The notes beneath the pieces are model-generated. The model was not told the DNA's origin. It did no database searches and saw nothing but the letters and a program-made list of their open reading frames with translations. DNA of 64,000 nt from an uncultured Saprospiraceae bacterium (GTDB lineage Bacteria > Bacteroidota > Bacteroidia > Chitinophagales > Saprospiraceae). The position numbers and the translations under genes were made by a program. Where the stretch lies: the NCBI GenBank assembly GCA_905480605.1, contig CAJQRD010000017.1, forward strand, positions 1 to 64,000, given 5' to 3'. Numbering within the stretch: the stretch's first letter is position 1; each line of letters opens with the position of its first letter. Of this stretch, positions 42,501 through 50,301 are shown piece after piece.

Positions 42501-42861
42501 CTTGGTTGTCTGATACACCAGCCTTAACAGTTATGTCTTCAAATTTAAATCCACCTTTGTTTAAGTATAGTTTGTTGGTGGCTTGGTTTGAACAGAGGTA
42601 AATGTCTGTCAAACCATCATTATTTATATCTCCTAAAGCAACACCACCTCCATTATAAATATAACTGTATCTAATAAAATTAAAATCATTGTTTTCTTTG
42701 ACCTCATTTTTGAAAAAGACCTTTGTTTGCGAAGGAGTTAGAGCAGAAAATAAGGGTCCGTTGTTTACAGGTTTGACTTTAATGGCTGCATCATCATCGC
42801 TGCAAGAAGGTAAAATCAACATCAATAGAACAAATGTAAAAGCAATACTTCTCAAGTTCAT
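39586..42861 (-). CDS. Large FG-GAP/VCBS lipoprotein with ASPIC/UnbV domain
   Basis: A 1,091-residue lipoprotein, lipobox ILPSC at Cys20. It is a run of FG-GAP beta-propeller repeats, each with calcium-binding DxNxDGxxD loops (for example GDINNDGLTDIYL). An ASPIC/UnbV domain sits near residues 525-590 (LGLGAKVTVDTES and GEGIVFGLKNT). This is the CRTAC1-like class, common in Bacteroidota as surface-exposed lipoproteins. No T9SS tail is present. The ligand is unknown. It is convergent with the SDR gene and is not obviously in an operon. Confidence 0.88.
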   Translation of the reverse strand: MNLRSIAFTFVLLMLILPSCSDDDAAIKVKPVNNGPLFSALTPSQTKVFFKNEVKENNDFNFIRYSYIYNGGGVALGDINNDGLTDIYLCSNQATNKLYLNKGGFKFEDITVKAGVSDNQGWTTGISMTDINNDGLMDIYVCKSASLNNSTARKNKLFINQGNNSFKELARKYGIDDEAYSSQAYFLDYDKDGDNDMYLVNHRVDFENNIRINANTAGKTSSLTTDKLYCNDGEHFTDVTQKAGLLNNVWGLSASISDFNEDGWPDIYVCNDFIHGDNLWINNQNGGFENKIHDIMDHTSFFSMGSDIADINNDSKPDLIVLDMVSEDHVANKKNMAAMSTSQFHQLVKLGHHYQYMSNTLQLNRGDGMYSDIALTAGVANTDWSWAPLLADFNNDGLKDLFVTNGIKRDMTDNDYKIALDKRAAEGKMTLDDLFNLIPSRKIKNYIFENNGNSGFTKKTDDWGLTQYLNSNGAAYADLDNDGDLDLVTNNLDDYASIYQNNSSLNFLKIKFKGPPNNTLGLGAKVTVDTESEKQYAEYYLNRGFLSSMGEGIVFGLKNTKDTGAITVEWVDGKTQTIDSAKANSTLIFNYNNAADTPLKKKGTQKFITRKDDSPLTFNHKENAYNDFVKEILLPHKYSTLGPSIIKGDVNGDGLEDLHISGASGQPSQLFLQDSNGSFQLKNNSAFIKNKAYETVGAIFIDGDLDGDLDLYTVNGGNEKPSKTNHYSDHYYTNDGKGKFVQRLNIPKIITSGKSIAKGDFDKDGDMDLFIGGRVVPGQYPLPARSVLLENKKGKFVDVTNSTAPELNEIGLVTDAIFSDYDGDNDLDILVTGEWMALTVYVNDDNKFTKKSLEDITGIGWWYNINAADFNKDGHMDYFIGNLGLNNKFGANDEKPFHVFCDDFDDSGNLDIVLSKEKKGKFLPVRGRECSSQQMPFIKEKFPTFKSFAEADLSAIYGQDKLTGALHYTVNNFESVVLINDGTGQFKSMSLPVEAQYGPTLCSEIIDINNDGHLDIIGAGNIYNSEVETLRYDASKGYILLGDGTGEFKYHTNSGFKVDGNVKDMSIINVGSKKMIFVAKNNGPLETFEIN

Positions 42862-42979
42862 TGTAAAAATTAGTTATTGTCTTAAAATATAAACGCCAAT
42901 TTACCAAATTATTGCATTAATCTTAGTTTCTGGATTGAAGTAAGTTTGTGGCTTTTAAGCATATAAACAAATCAAATAT

Positions 42980-42987
42980 TACCTTTG
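42980..42987 (+). promoter_or_regulatory. -7 promoter element of the PycTM-like gene
   Basis: TACCTTTG matches TAnnTTTG and lies 16 nt before the ATG at 43004. No well-spaced TTG is seen. Confidence 0.5.
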
Positions 42988-43003
42988 TGGCAAATTTAAC
43001 GTG

Positions 43004-43561
43004 ATGGAACAAGAACAAAAGGAGGTAAAAAGGTTATCTAAGGATGTACTGAATATAATTAGAACAACCTTACGTAATAATATTGAACTGATGAATATAG
43101 CAGATAATAAAGCCAATGTTCTTTTGAGTTTGAACGCATTAATGCTTACATTCCTGATTCCTTCAGTTATTCCAAATATTGATATGATTAAAGAATCATA
43201 TCTTTCCATTCCTTTGATGTTGATAGTTTTAACATGTTTGATCACTATATATTTATCAGCTTTGGTTCTGAAACCTGGTGATTTTGATAAAAGCAAGAAG
43301 GAATTTGCAAATGGTGAATTTATAAGTCCTTTTTTCTTTGGTAATTATTATACTATGGATTTTAAAGAGTATGAAGCCTATATGCAAGATGCCATGTCAA
43401 AAGAAAAATTGGTAAGGAGGCATGTGACCCAAGATTTGCATTATTTGGGATCAAGATTAGGACAGAAAATGTCTATTATAAGAAATGCTTTTAATATATT
43501 TTTAGCTGGGCTGATTATCTCGGCAATCACCGCAGTAGTAATTATGTTTTTTTTTAATTAG
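43004..43561 (+). CDS. PycTM-like (Pycsar effector family, DUF5706) membrane protein
   Basis: A 185-residue protein from the ATG at 43004 (a GTG at 43001 is also in frame). The N-terminal helix ends in ADNKANVLLSLNALMLTF. This is the family mark, with the first membrane segment at once behind it. Further hydrophobic segments run at about 68-89 and 162-183. In Pycsar defence such proteins are triggered by cyclic CMP or UMP and damage the membrane. No cyclase is next to it here. The gene is followed after 4 nt by the phosphatase/CotH-like gene, so they are probably translated together. Confidence 0.72.
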   Translation: MEQEQKEVKRLSKDVLNIIRTTLRNNIELMNIADNKANVLLSLNALMLTFLIPSVIPNIDMIKESYLSIPLMLIVLTCLITIYLSALVLKPGDFDKSKKEFANGEFISPFFFGNYYTMDFKEYEAYMQDAMSKEKLVRRHVTQDLHYLGSRLGQKMSIIRNAFNIFLAGLIISAITAVVIMFFFN

Positions 43562-43565
43562 AAAT

Positions 43566-45605
43566 ATGAAGTTTTCACAATTTATAATTCTGCTTTTATG
43601 CTTTTTGTTTGTCCAAAATGATATAGATGCCCAAAGAAATCGTAAGTTTTTTGATGGGCCTTATATAACTATCAACGATGACAGCAAAGACATCTTGTGG
43701 ATTCAAAAGAGTAAGGTTAAAAAGGAGTCTATAACATCTGATACCATTGAATTTTTTAATGTTCCAAATCTTCCTAAGGTTGATTTGTATAATTTAGATT
43801 TTGATATCGATACGACCTTATCATATTCTGATGTGAATCATTTTGCAGCAATTAGTGATATTCATGGACAACATGACTTGTTCATTGACTTATTGATAGC
43901 ACAAGGTATCATTGACAGTCTACAAAACTGGAGTTATGGCGATGGACATTTGGTTATTGTCGGAGATATTTTTGATCGAGGAGATAAGGTAACAGAAAGC
44001 CTTTGGTTTTTATTTGATCTTGAAAAACAAGCAAAAAAAACAGGCGGTAAAGTTCACGTTTTATTAGGGAATCATGAAGTTATGGTGCTTCATGGAGATA
44101 TTGGATATATTAATCCTAAATACAGGTATACAAGTGGTGCGTCACGAACTCCATATCCAGATCTTTTTACTGACAAAACGCTTCTTGGTCAATGGTTGCG
44201 ATCTAAAAATATAACTGTTACAATTAATGATTTTGTTTTTGTTCATGGAGGTTTTTCCAAAAAAGTTATTGATAAGGAAAATTCACTGAATCAAATTAAC
44301 AAAGTTTTTAAAGATAAAATTTTGCCTGAGCGTGCGATTTTATATGATACAACTGAATTTATATCAAACTTGTATTTTGAAAATGGTCCCTTATGGTACA
44401 GGGGCTACGCCCATCCTGAAGGTTTTGATTCTGAGCAAGCTGAATATATTCTTGGAAAACTTGATAAGGAGTCAATCATTGTAGGTCATACATCTATGCC
44501 ACAGGTTATGTCATTGTTTGACAATAGGGTCGTATTGGTAGATAGCAGTATCAAATTTGGAAAATCAGGAGAGATCTTGATCTTTGAAGATGATATTTTG
44601 TACAGAGGATTATTGAATGGAGATAGATTATTGTTGGATTCAGATAATAAAAATGGTAAAAGATCAATTTTTGATTACTTATTTGAGGTGGTTGACTCAA
44701 ATACTATTTTAACTTTGAAAACAGATGTTAAACATCTTAAGAAAACAAAAACAGAGAAAGAATATCAGCCTTCTGAAGTTACTTTATCTGATGATTTAGA
44801 TGAGCCGCTAGTGTTTGAAACTAGAGTAAAAGTTCGTGGCAACATGCGTAAGAAATTATGCACTTTACCTCCGTTAAAAATAGATTTTAATAAAGCTGAT
44901 TTGAGAAATCATGGTTTTTCAAATAAAGATAAGGTCAAGCTGGTATTGCAATGCATGGATTTTAAGTCACAAGTAATATCAGTTAAAAAAGAACATCTTG
45001 TATATGAATTGTATCGGCAAATTGACACGCTGGGTTTGAGATCTAAACTAATCAATGTCAATTTGATTACTGAAAAAAATGACAAAGAAGTTTATCAGGG
45101 TTTTATTTTGGAAGATGAAGAGAATTTGGCAAGAAGGGTAGGCGGAAAGGTGATCGAGAAAGGGATAGTGCGTCCTGAAGCTATGCACCGTGAAGCATAT
45201 CTTAAGATGGTGTTTTTCCAATATATGATATGCAATACCGACTGGTCCGTATCTGGTAGACATAATATTGAGACTATTTTATTAGATGATGGAATTCGTC
45301 TTTTTGCTGTGGCCTATGATTTTGACTATGCTGGAATCGTTGGGCAAGAATATGCAGTCCCTTCAGATATTTTCCCCATAATGGATGTTGATCAACGTTA
45401 CTTCAGACTTAAGGATTTGACAAAGGATGAATTAAAAGCTATGAGAAAATTTTACAATGATGAGCGAGATAACTTAAACAATATAATCCAAGGAGCAGTT
45501 TATTTGTCGGAAAAGGAAAGAAACCGTTTTAATAGTGTTGTGGATGATTTCTATAAAATAATCAATAGTAAAAGAAAGTCCAAGGTTCTTTTGGGCGATG
45601 ATTAG
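43566..45605 (+). CDS. Exported metallophosphatase fused to a CotH-kinase-like domain
   Basis: A 679-residue protein with signal peptide MKFSQFIILLLCFLFVQ. Residues 90-330 form a PPP/Shelph-type calcineurin phosphatase with all motifs: SDIHG (Asp98, His100), GDIFDRG (Asp134), GNHE (Asn169, His170), VHGG (His227) and VGHTS (His308). Residues about 380-670 hold a second domain with VRGNMRKK (424-426), NTDWSVSGRHN (Asp559, Asn567) and YDFDYAG (Asp585, Asp587). These resemble the RGN, catalytic Asp/Asn and DFD-like metal sites of CotH protein kinases. I infer a combined phosphatase and kinase working outside the cytoplasm; the second assignment is weak. Confidence 0.68.
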   Translation: MKFSQFIILLLCFLFVQNDIDAQRNRKFFDGPYITINDDSKDILWIQKSKVKKESITSDTIEFFNVPNLPKVDLYNLDFDIDTTLSYSDVNHFAAISDIHGQHDLFIDLLIAQGIIDSLQNWSYGDGHLVIVGDIFDRGDKVTESLWFLFDLEKQAKKTGGKVHVLLGNHEVMVLHGDIGYINPKYRYTSGASRTPYPDLFTDKTLLGQWLRSKNITVTINDFVFVHGGFSKKVIDKENSLNQINKVFKDKILPERAILYDTTEFISNLYFENGPLWYRGYAHPEGFDSEQAEYILGKLDKESIIVGHTSMPQVMSLFDNRVVLVDSSIKFGKSGEILIFEDDILYRGLLNGDRLLLDSDNKNGKRSIFDYLFEVVDSNTILTLKTDVKHLKKTKTEKEYQPSEVTLSDDLDEPLVFETRVKVRGNMRKKLCTLPPLKIDFNKADLRNHGFSNKDKVKLVLQCMDFKSQVISVKKEHLVYELYRQIDTLGLRSKLINVNLITEKNDKEVYQGFILEDEENLARRVGGKVIEKGIVRPEAMHREAYLKMVFFQYMICNTDWSVSGRHNIETILLDDGIRLFAVAYDFDYAGIVGQEYAVPSDIFPIMDVDQRYFRLKDLTKDELKAMRKFYNDERDNLNNIIQGAVYLSEKERNRFNSVVDDFYKIINSKRKSKVLLGDD

Positions 45606-45663
45606 TTATGTCCTGAAGGAGTAATGAAAAGAAGAATAAAGTTAAAATTGAAAATAGAATAAA

Positions 45664-46062
45664 TTACTCTTCTTCTTCTTCTTCTTCTTCTTCTTCTTCT
45701 TCTCCATCAAATATGTCCTCGATAATCTCTTTTCCTTCGTTCATTACATTTTTCAGAGTAGAAGAGGTCTCGATCATTTCATCAGCTATGTCAGATCCTA
45801 ATTCTTTAGCTTTATCAACGGCTTGTCCAGCTTTGTCCTTGATATTTTCTAGATTGACATTGTCTTCAATAACATCTTTTGTTTTTTGATAGATAGTACC
45901 AGCTTTCTCCACGGCCTTTCCTGTTGTTTCTTTTAAATCATCAACAGCATTTGTGATATATTCTTTTTCAAGTACATCATCTATGAAATCCATAGACTTG
46001 CCAACTGTTTCAGTAGCTTTTTTTCCAGATTTGAATAATGCTTTGAATATTTTAGATATCAT
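45664..46062 (-). CDS. LEA/YtxH-like helical protein with a polyglutamate tail
   Basis: A 132-residue protein that is almost all amphipathic helix with 11-mer-like repeats (DDLKETTGKAVEKAG, KDKAGQAVDKAKELG) and ends in twelve consecutive Glu. This is the type of YtxH/late-embryogenesis-abundant stress protein. The Glu run is encoded by a GAA/GAG microsatellite at 45667-45702. It could change in length by slippage. No signal peptide. Function not established. Confidence 0.65.
   Translation of the reverse strand: MISKIFKALFKSGKKATETVGKSMDFIDDVLEKEYITNAVDDLKETTGKAVEKAGTIYQKTKDVIEDNVNLENIKDKAGQAVDKAKELGSDIADEMIETSSTLKNVMNEGKEIIEDIFDGEEEEEEEEEEEE
45667..45702. repeat. Trinucleotide repeat encoding the Glu tail
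   Basis: Twelve TTC/CTC codon complements in a row at the 3' end of the LEA-like gene. It is in frame, so length changes would not break the protein. Confidence 0.9.
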
Positions 46063-46206
46063 AACAATGAATTTTTAGTAAGGTAGCGAATCAGAATTAC
46101 AATTCAGAATTTAAAATTAGATTACTTATGTATTTTAATCCAAGTAAAAAACTCTATATATGTGGATGATGTGGGTATAAAAAGAAATAGATGATTAGAT
46201 TCTTCG

Positions 46207-47538
46207 CTAATAATATCCAACATAATTTTGTGGAGTAATTGCCAATAGCTCTGCTTTTATTTCATCGTTTACTTCTAGGTTATTAATGAATTCCTGGATA
46301 GACTCTTTGGTGATTTTGTTATTGCCTCTTGTCAAAGCTTTCAATGCTTCATAGGGTTTAGGAAAAGCTTCTCTTCTTAAAATATTTTGAATAGCTTCGG
46401 CAATCACAGCCCAATTGTTTTCTAAATCTTCGTTAAGCTTTACTTTGTTTAGGATAATTTTGCTCAATCCTTTTTTAAGTGACTTAAACGCAATGCCTGT
46501 GTGTGCAAATGGAACACCAATGTTTCTGAGAACAGTACTGTCTGTAAGGTCTCTTTGTAATCTTGAAATAGGTAGTTTTTCAGCTAAGAATCCTAAGATC
46601 GCATTTGACATACCTAAATTTCCTTCAGCATTTTCAAAGTCAATTGGATTTACCTTGTGGGGCATTGCAGATGAACCAACTTCATTGGCAATAACTCTTT
46701 GCTTGAAATAATCCATACTGATATACGTCCAAATGTCCCGAGCTAAATCAATGAAAATAGTATTGATTCTTCCGACGTTTTGACAGATTGCAGCTATATG
46801 GTCGTAATGTGCAATTTGGGTTGTCATCTTTGATCTTTCCATACCCAAATATTTATTAACAAAGTTATCACCAAATTCACACCAATCAATATTTGGAAAT
46901 GAAACCTTATGGGCATTGTAATTTCCCGTTGCTCCACCAAATTTGGCTTTGATTGGCAGTTGCTTTAAAAGGGACAATTGATTTTCAACTCTTTCAATGA
47001 AAACTAAAAATTCTTTCCCTACTGTAGTAGGACTTGCTGCTTGTCCATGGGTTCGTGCTAAAAGAGGAATTCCTTTGTATTCTTCAGCCAATTTTTTCAA
47101 CTGGTCAATTAATGATTCCAATTCTGGATAATAAACCTCATTTAGATAATCTTTGATCATCCAAGGGGTTGACGTATTGTTTATATCCTGTGATGTCAAA
47201 GCAAAGTGAACCCATTCAAGATACGCAGATAAACCTAATTTTTCCATTTCATCCTTGATGTAATATTCAACTGCTTTTACATCATGATTTGTTGTCTTCT
47301 CAGTTTCCTTTATAAATTGAGCATTGTCGATATCAAAATTGTCATAGATTTTTTGAATTTCAGACTTCTTATCAGCCAATGCAGCCAATTGAGGCAGACC
47401 TAGATCTATAAGTGCTAGTAAGTATTGAACTTCAACTCTTACTCGGTATTTGATAAGTGCATATTCAGAAAAGTAATCTTGAAGTTTTTCTGTCTTATTT
47501 GAATATCTACCATCAATAGGAGAAACTGCTTTTAACAT
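46207..47538 (-). CDS. purB: Adenylosuccinate lyase
   Basis: A 443-residue enzyme of purine synthesis that splits succinylaminoimidazolecarboxamide ribotide and adenylosuccinate. It starts MLKAVSPIDGRYSNKTEKL (ATG 47538); the longer TTG start at 47556 is less likely. The family signature SSAMPHKVNPIDFENAEGN, its His/Ser loop, and TTNHDVKAVEYYI are present. It has the length and layout of the E. coli type, not the B. subtilis type. Confidence 0.96.
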   Translation of the reverse strand: MLKAVSPIDGRYSNKTEKLQDYFSEYALIKYRVRVEVQYLLALIDLGLPQLAALADKKSEIQKIYDNFDIDNAQFIKETEKTTNHDVKAVEYYIKDEMEKLGLSAYLEWVHFALTSQDINNTSTPWMIKDYLNEVYYPELESLIDQLKKLAEEYKGIPLLARTHGQAASPTTVGKEFLVFIERVENQLSLLKQLPIKAKFGGATGNYNAHKVSFPNIDWCEFGDNFVNKYLGMERSKMTTQIAHYDHIAAICQNVGRINTIFIDLARDIWTYISMDYFKQRVIANEVGSSAMPHKVNPIDFENAEGNLGMSNAILGFLAEKLPISRLQRDLTDSTVLRNIGVPFAHTGIAFKSLKKGLSKIILNKVKLNEDLENNWAVIAEAIQNILRREAFPKPYEALKALTRGNNKITKESIQEFINNLEVNDEIKAELLAITPQNYVGYY

Positions 47539-47737
47539 AGTCTGATTTTTGTCCAAAAGTATTAATAATTAGATAAAGAATATAACGCGTGGTTGTTGAA
47601 GTGATTTGTAACTATAATGTTAATTGTATTCGAAGACCTTGAGTTCTAACTCTTCGTATTATGAAAGTTGGTTCTTTTATCACCTCATTAGTTTGACTAT
47701 TATCAATCTCTTTTTATAAATTTGGGAAATTTCATTT

Positions 47738-48196
47738 ATGAATTTCATTCTTGACACTTACAATCAACTTTTATCACAATCCGATGGAAAACAAAAATTT
47801 TCTGAAATGGTCTGTGAAATAACACCTTACTTTAAAAGCATAAGCCCATTAGTTGTTGAATTACGACCGGGATTCGGAAAATGGTCAATGAAGAAAGTCA
47901 AAGAGGTACAGAATCATATTGGGACAGTGCATGCTATTGCCATGTGTAATCTCTGTGAAGTTACTGCTGGTTTAGCGACTGAGGTCTCTATTCCTGACAA
48001 TAAGCGATGGATTCCTATCGGAATGGATGTGGAGTACTTGAAAAAGGCCACGACTGACCTAACGGCAAGTTGTTTTTTTGAAAATATTGACTGGAATAAT
48101 ATTGATACATTGAATGTTGAGGTCTCAGTTAAGGATATTAATGAACAAGAAGTTATGAAGGCCAATATCAAAATGAAAATTTCTGATAAATCTTAA
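47738..48196 (+). CDS. DUF4442 hotdog-fold protein
   Basis: A 152-residue protein of the DUF4442 family, which is related to the hotdog thioesterases. The block VRNHIGTVHAIAMCNLCEVTAG-like (here NHIGTVHAIAMCNLCEVTAG) and PIGMDVEYLKKATTDL are visible. Substrate is unknown; acyl-CoA or acyl-ACP is likely by fold. It is monocistronic. Confidence 0.85.
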   Translation: MNFILDTYNQLLSQSDGKQKFSEMVCEITPYFKSISPLVVELRPGFGKWSMKKVKEVQNHIGTVHAIAMCNLCEVTAGLATEVSIPDNKRWIPIGMDVEYLKKATTDLTASCFFENIDWNNIDTLNVEVSVKDINEQEVMKANIKMKISDKS

Positions 48197-48202
48197 TTTT
48201 TA

Positions 48203-48346
48203 TTATGCTCTATGAACATGCTGTGCCATTGATGGGCTGTTGATGTCATGTTTTGATTCCACACTTTCTAGGTTCTTTAAAATACATAGACTTATGACCA
48301 TAATTAAGACCGCCTCTACAATTGAAAATAATTTTTCATCTCTCAT
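48203..48346 (-). CDS. Possible 47-residue small membrane protein
   Basis: An ATG at 48346 opens a frame ending at 48203. It reads MRDEKLFSIVEAVLIMVISL followed by CILKN and a polar tail, so there is one hydrophobic helix. I know no family and no conservation can be tested here. It is convergent with the DUF4442 gene. Support rests on the amino-acid character alone. Confidence 0.35.
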   Translation of the reverse strand: MRDEKLFSIVEAVLIMVISLCILKNLESVESKHDINSPSMAQHVHRA

Positions 48347-48582
48347 TTTTATCTATTTTAGACTAAAATGAATATTTTGTTATCATTATTGTTCTTAAAT
48401 AAAAAAATGTGAAAATATTATTTATTGTTTGGTCATTTAAATTCTGACAAATGCATTAAAATGCATGTCCCAAATTTAATTTATTTAAAAAATATATTTG
48501 ATCAAAACTTATTTATCTTGCGAAAATACATTACAAACTTGAAATGAATTCCCCAAAACATTATTTCAATTTTAATATTAGA

Positions 48583-48611
48583 CAAAAAAAAAGAGACTTT
48601 TAAAGTCTCTT
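48583..48611 (-). terminator. Rho-independent terminator of a short minus-strand transcript
   Basis: AAGAGACTTT and AAAGTCTCTT flank a single base, and on the minus strand nine T residues follow. No annotated gene would otherwise need it. Confidence 0.85.
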
Positions 48612-48632
48612 AAATTATATATTTTTTTATAG

Positions 48633-48692
48633 TTAGAAACCAGAAACAGTTTCTTCTATAATCTCAATAAGAGTAACAATAAATTCTATCAT
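48633..48692 (-). CDS. Possible 19-residue peptide gene
   Basis: An ATG at 48692 opens the frame MIEFIVTLIEIIEETVSGF, then stops at 48633. It sits just before the terminator at 48583-48611. Upstream on the minus strand are TTG (48763-48761) and TAAAATTG (48740-48733), 20 nt apart, close to a Bacteroidota promoter. The transcript would be about 140 nt. The peptide is amphipathic and acidic. It could also be a small RNA with no peptide. Divergent from the TPR-like gene. Confidence 0.35.
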   Translation of the reverse strand: MIEFIVTLIEIIEETVSGF

Positions 48693-48732
48693 CGTGGTAG
48701 ATTTTTAGTTAGTGAATTAGGGAGTAAAACGG

Positions 48733-48763
48733 CAATTTTAAACCTAGTTTGAACGAATTTCAA
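48733..48763 (-). promoter_or_regulatory. Candidate promoter of the short minus-strand transcript
   Basis: TTG at 48763-48761 and TAAAATTG at 48740-48733, separated by 20 nt. The -7 part has one mismatch to TAnnTTTG. Confidence 0.4.
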
Positions 48764-48888
48764 GGGTATGATCAAAATTAAACGTAATTTATGATCATAC
48801 CATTTTTATTTTTAAGTAAATTCGCAAATGTAAAGTAGATGACATACTTTTTTACTTTATTGTAAGTTATTGAAATTCAGATTCTTAA

Positions 48889-50286
48889 ATGAGAAAAATT
48901 CTGCTTGATTTATCAAAAGTTCGCAATGATCTTTGTACCAACGAAGTCACTAATGCGATATATTCGAACCTGCCTCAAGTTCAAAAGAGTATATTAAAAG
49001 GTGTTGAAAAGGGTTGGGCCGAGAAAAGAATTTCACAAACATTATATAAAACAGGACCTTCAGGAAGATCTTATCAATTGGCTAAGAATAAGTTAATTGA
49101 GCAACTCCTCTACATGGTGCCCTTTATTAATGAAGGCGATAAAATACAAAAAGAAAAAATAAAGGTATATAGATTTTGCAGTGCCATCAAGATATGTGGC
49201 TTGTTTGGCTTGGCCAGTTTAGAATTTGCATTGGCTAAAAGAACCCTTAAAAAAGCAGAATTTTATCACCTATGGTCTGAGGCTACATACTTATGTGATA
49301 TTCTTTCTACTCATATCGCTGTTTTCCAATTAGATATCAAGACTGCACAACAGTATCACGATAAAGCACTTTTATATTCTAAATATATAAATGATGAAAT
49401 TGAATTTAAGTGGGCATATTCAAGAGTCAGAAATTATTTTCGAATAAATGGTGAAAAAAGTGATTCTGCAAATATCAAATCTATAGGAGATGAACTTGTT
49501 ATAAAATTAGACAAGAACAATATTCGTTGTTATTTCTTCTATTTTATAATTCGATATACTGAGTACAATTGTAATAGTGATCTTAAAGGTGCTATTAATG
49601 TATTAGAAATGGCTCTTGAATATGTGGATAATATGGATTATGATCATACCATTATACGACATTATTTTACTTCTGCACTGGTTCAAGCCTATATAAGTGA
49701 GCATGCATATGTCAAAGCTGAAAGCCTAATCAATGTTTTCTTTTCAAAATCATCTAAAAACACAACACAGATATTTAGATATAAAGAGTTGATGTTTAAA
49801 ATTATGATGCATAGAAATGATTTTGAAAAGGCATCTTACTTGTTGGAATATTTAGAAAATAATCAGAAAAGATTTAATGATCCAGAACTAAAAGATCGCT
49901 TGCTCATTTATAATTTGTTTTTAAATCTTATAAATGGTAAAGAAGTAAACTTGCGTAAATTGCGATACAGGTTTAACAAAATCAACAAAGATAAAGATGA
50001 AGTCTTGTTGCCATTTAAAATTGGCGAAATAGCTATAATGTATTTGTATGATGAGGATAAACTATATGATAAATTAGACGCGCTCAATCAATATACTTAT
50101 AGGGTTTTAAAGCATAAGCGATTTGAGAGAACTGTTTTGTTTATAAGAATTATGACTAAAATAGTGCTTGGAAAGCCCTATGATATAAATAAACTGCAGT
50201 CATCAAATAATTTATCAAATGGTACAATAGAAATAATTAATTATTCGTGTTTGATTGAATTCTTACTTTCTAAAAAAAGCAATTAG
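48889..50286 (+). CDS. TPR-like all-helical protein of unknown role
   Basis: A 465-residue cytoplasmic protein made of helix pairs from about residue 100 to the end, resembling tetratricopeptide or RRNPP-type repeats (AQQYHDKALLYSKYIN; KAESLINVFFSK; EKASYLLEYLENNQ). The N-terminal about 80 residues are helical, with GWAEKRISQTLYKTGPSGRSYQ; no clear helix-turn-helix can be read. I do not recognise a family. It is divergent from the candidate 19-residue peptide gene and 15 nt ahead of the FAD oxidase gene. Confidence 0.6.
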   Translation: MRKILLDLSKVRNDLCTNEVTNAIYSNLPQVQKSILKGVEKGWAEKRISQTLYKTGPSGRSYQLAKNKLIEQLLYMVPFINEGDKIQKEKIKVYRFCSAIKICGLFGLASLEFALAKRTLKKAEFYHLWSEATYLCDILSTHIAVFQLDIKTAQQYHDKALLYSKYINDEIEFKWAYSRVRNYFRINGEKSDSANIKSIGDELVIKLDKNNIRCYFFYFIIRYTEYNCNSDLKGAINVLEMALEYVDNMDYDHTIIRHYFTSALVQAYISEHAYVKAESLINVFFSKSSKNTTQIFRYKELMFKIMMHRNDFEKASYLLEYLENNQKRFNDPELKDRLLIYNLFLNLINGKEVNLRKLRYRFNKINKDKDEVLLPFKIGEIAIMYLYDEDKLYDKLDALNQYTYRVLKHKRFERTVLFIRIMTKIVLGKPYDINKLQSSNNLSNGTIEIINYSCLIEFLLSKKSN

Positions 50287-50301
50287 GGATAAATTTTATT
50301 A

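Noticed and set aside
43004-45605. A complete Pycsar defence system
   Set aside because: No nucleotide cyclase is present near the PycTM-like gene, so only the effector family is supported.
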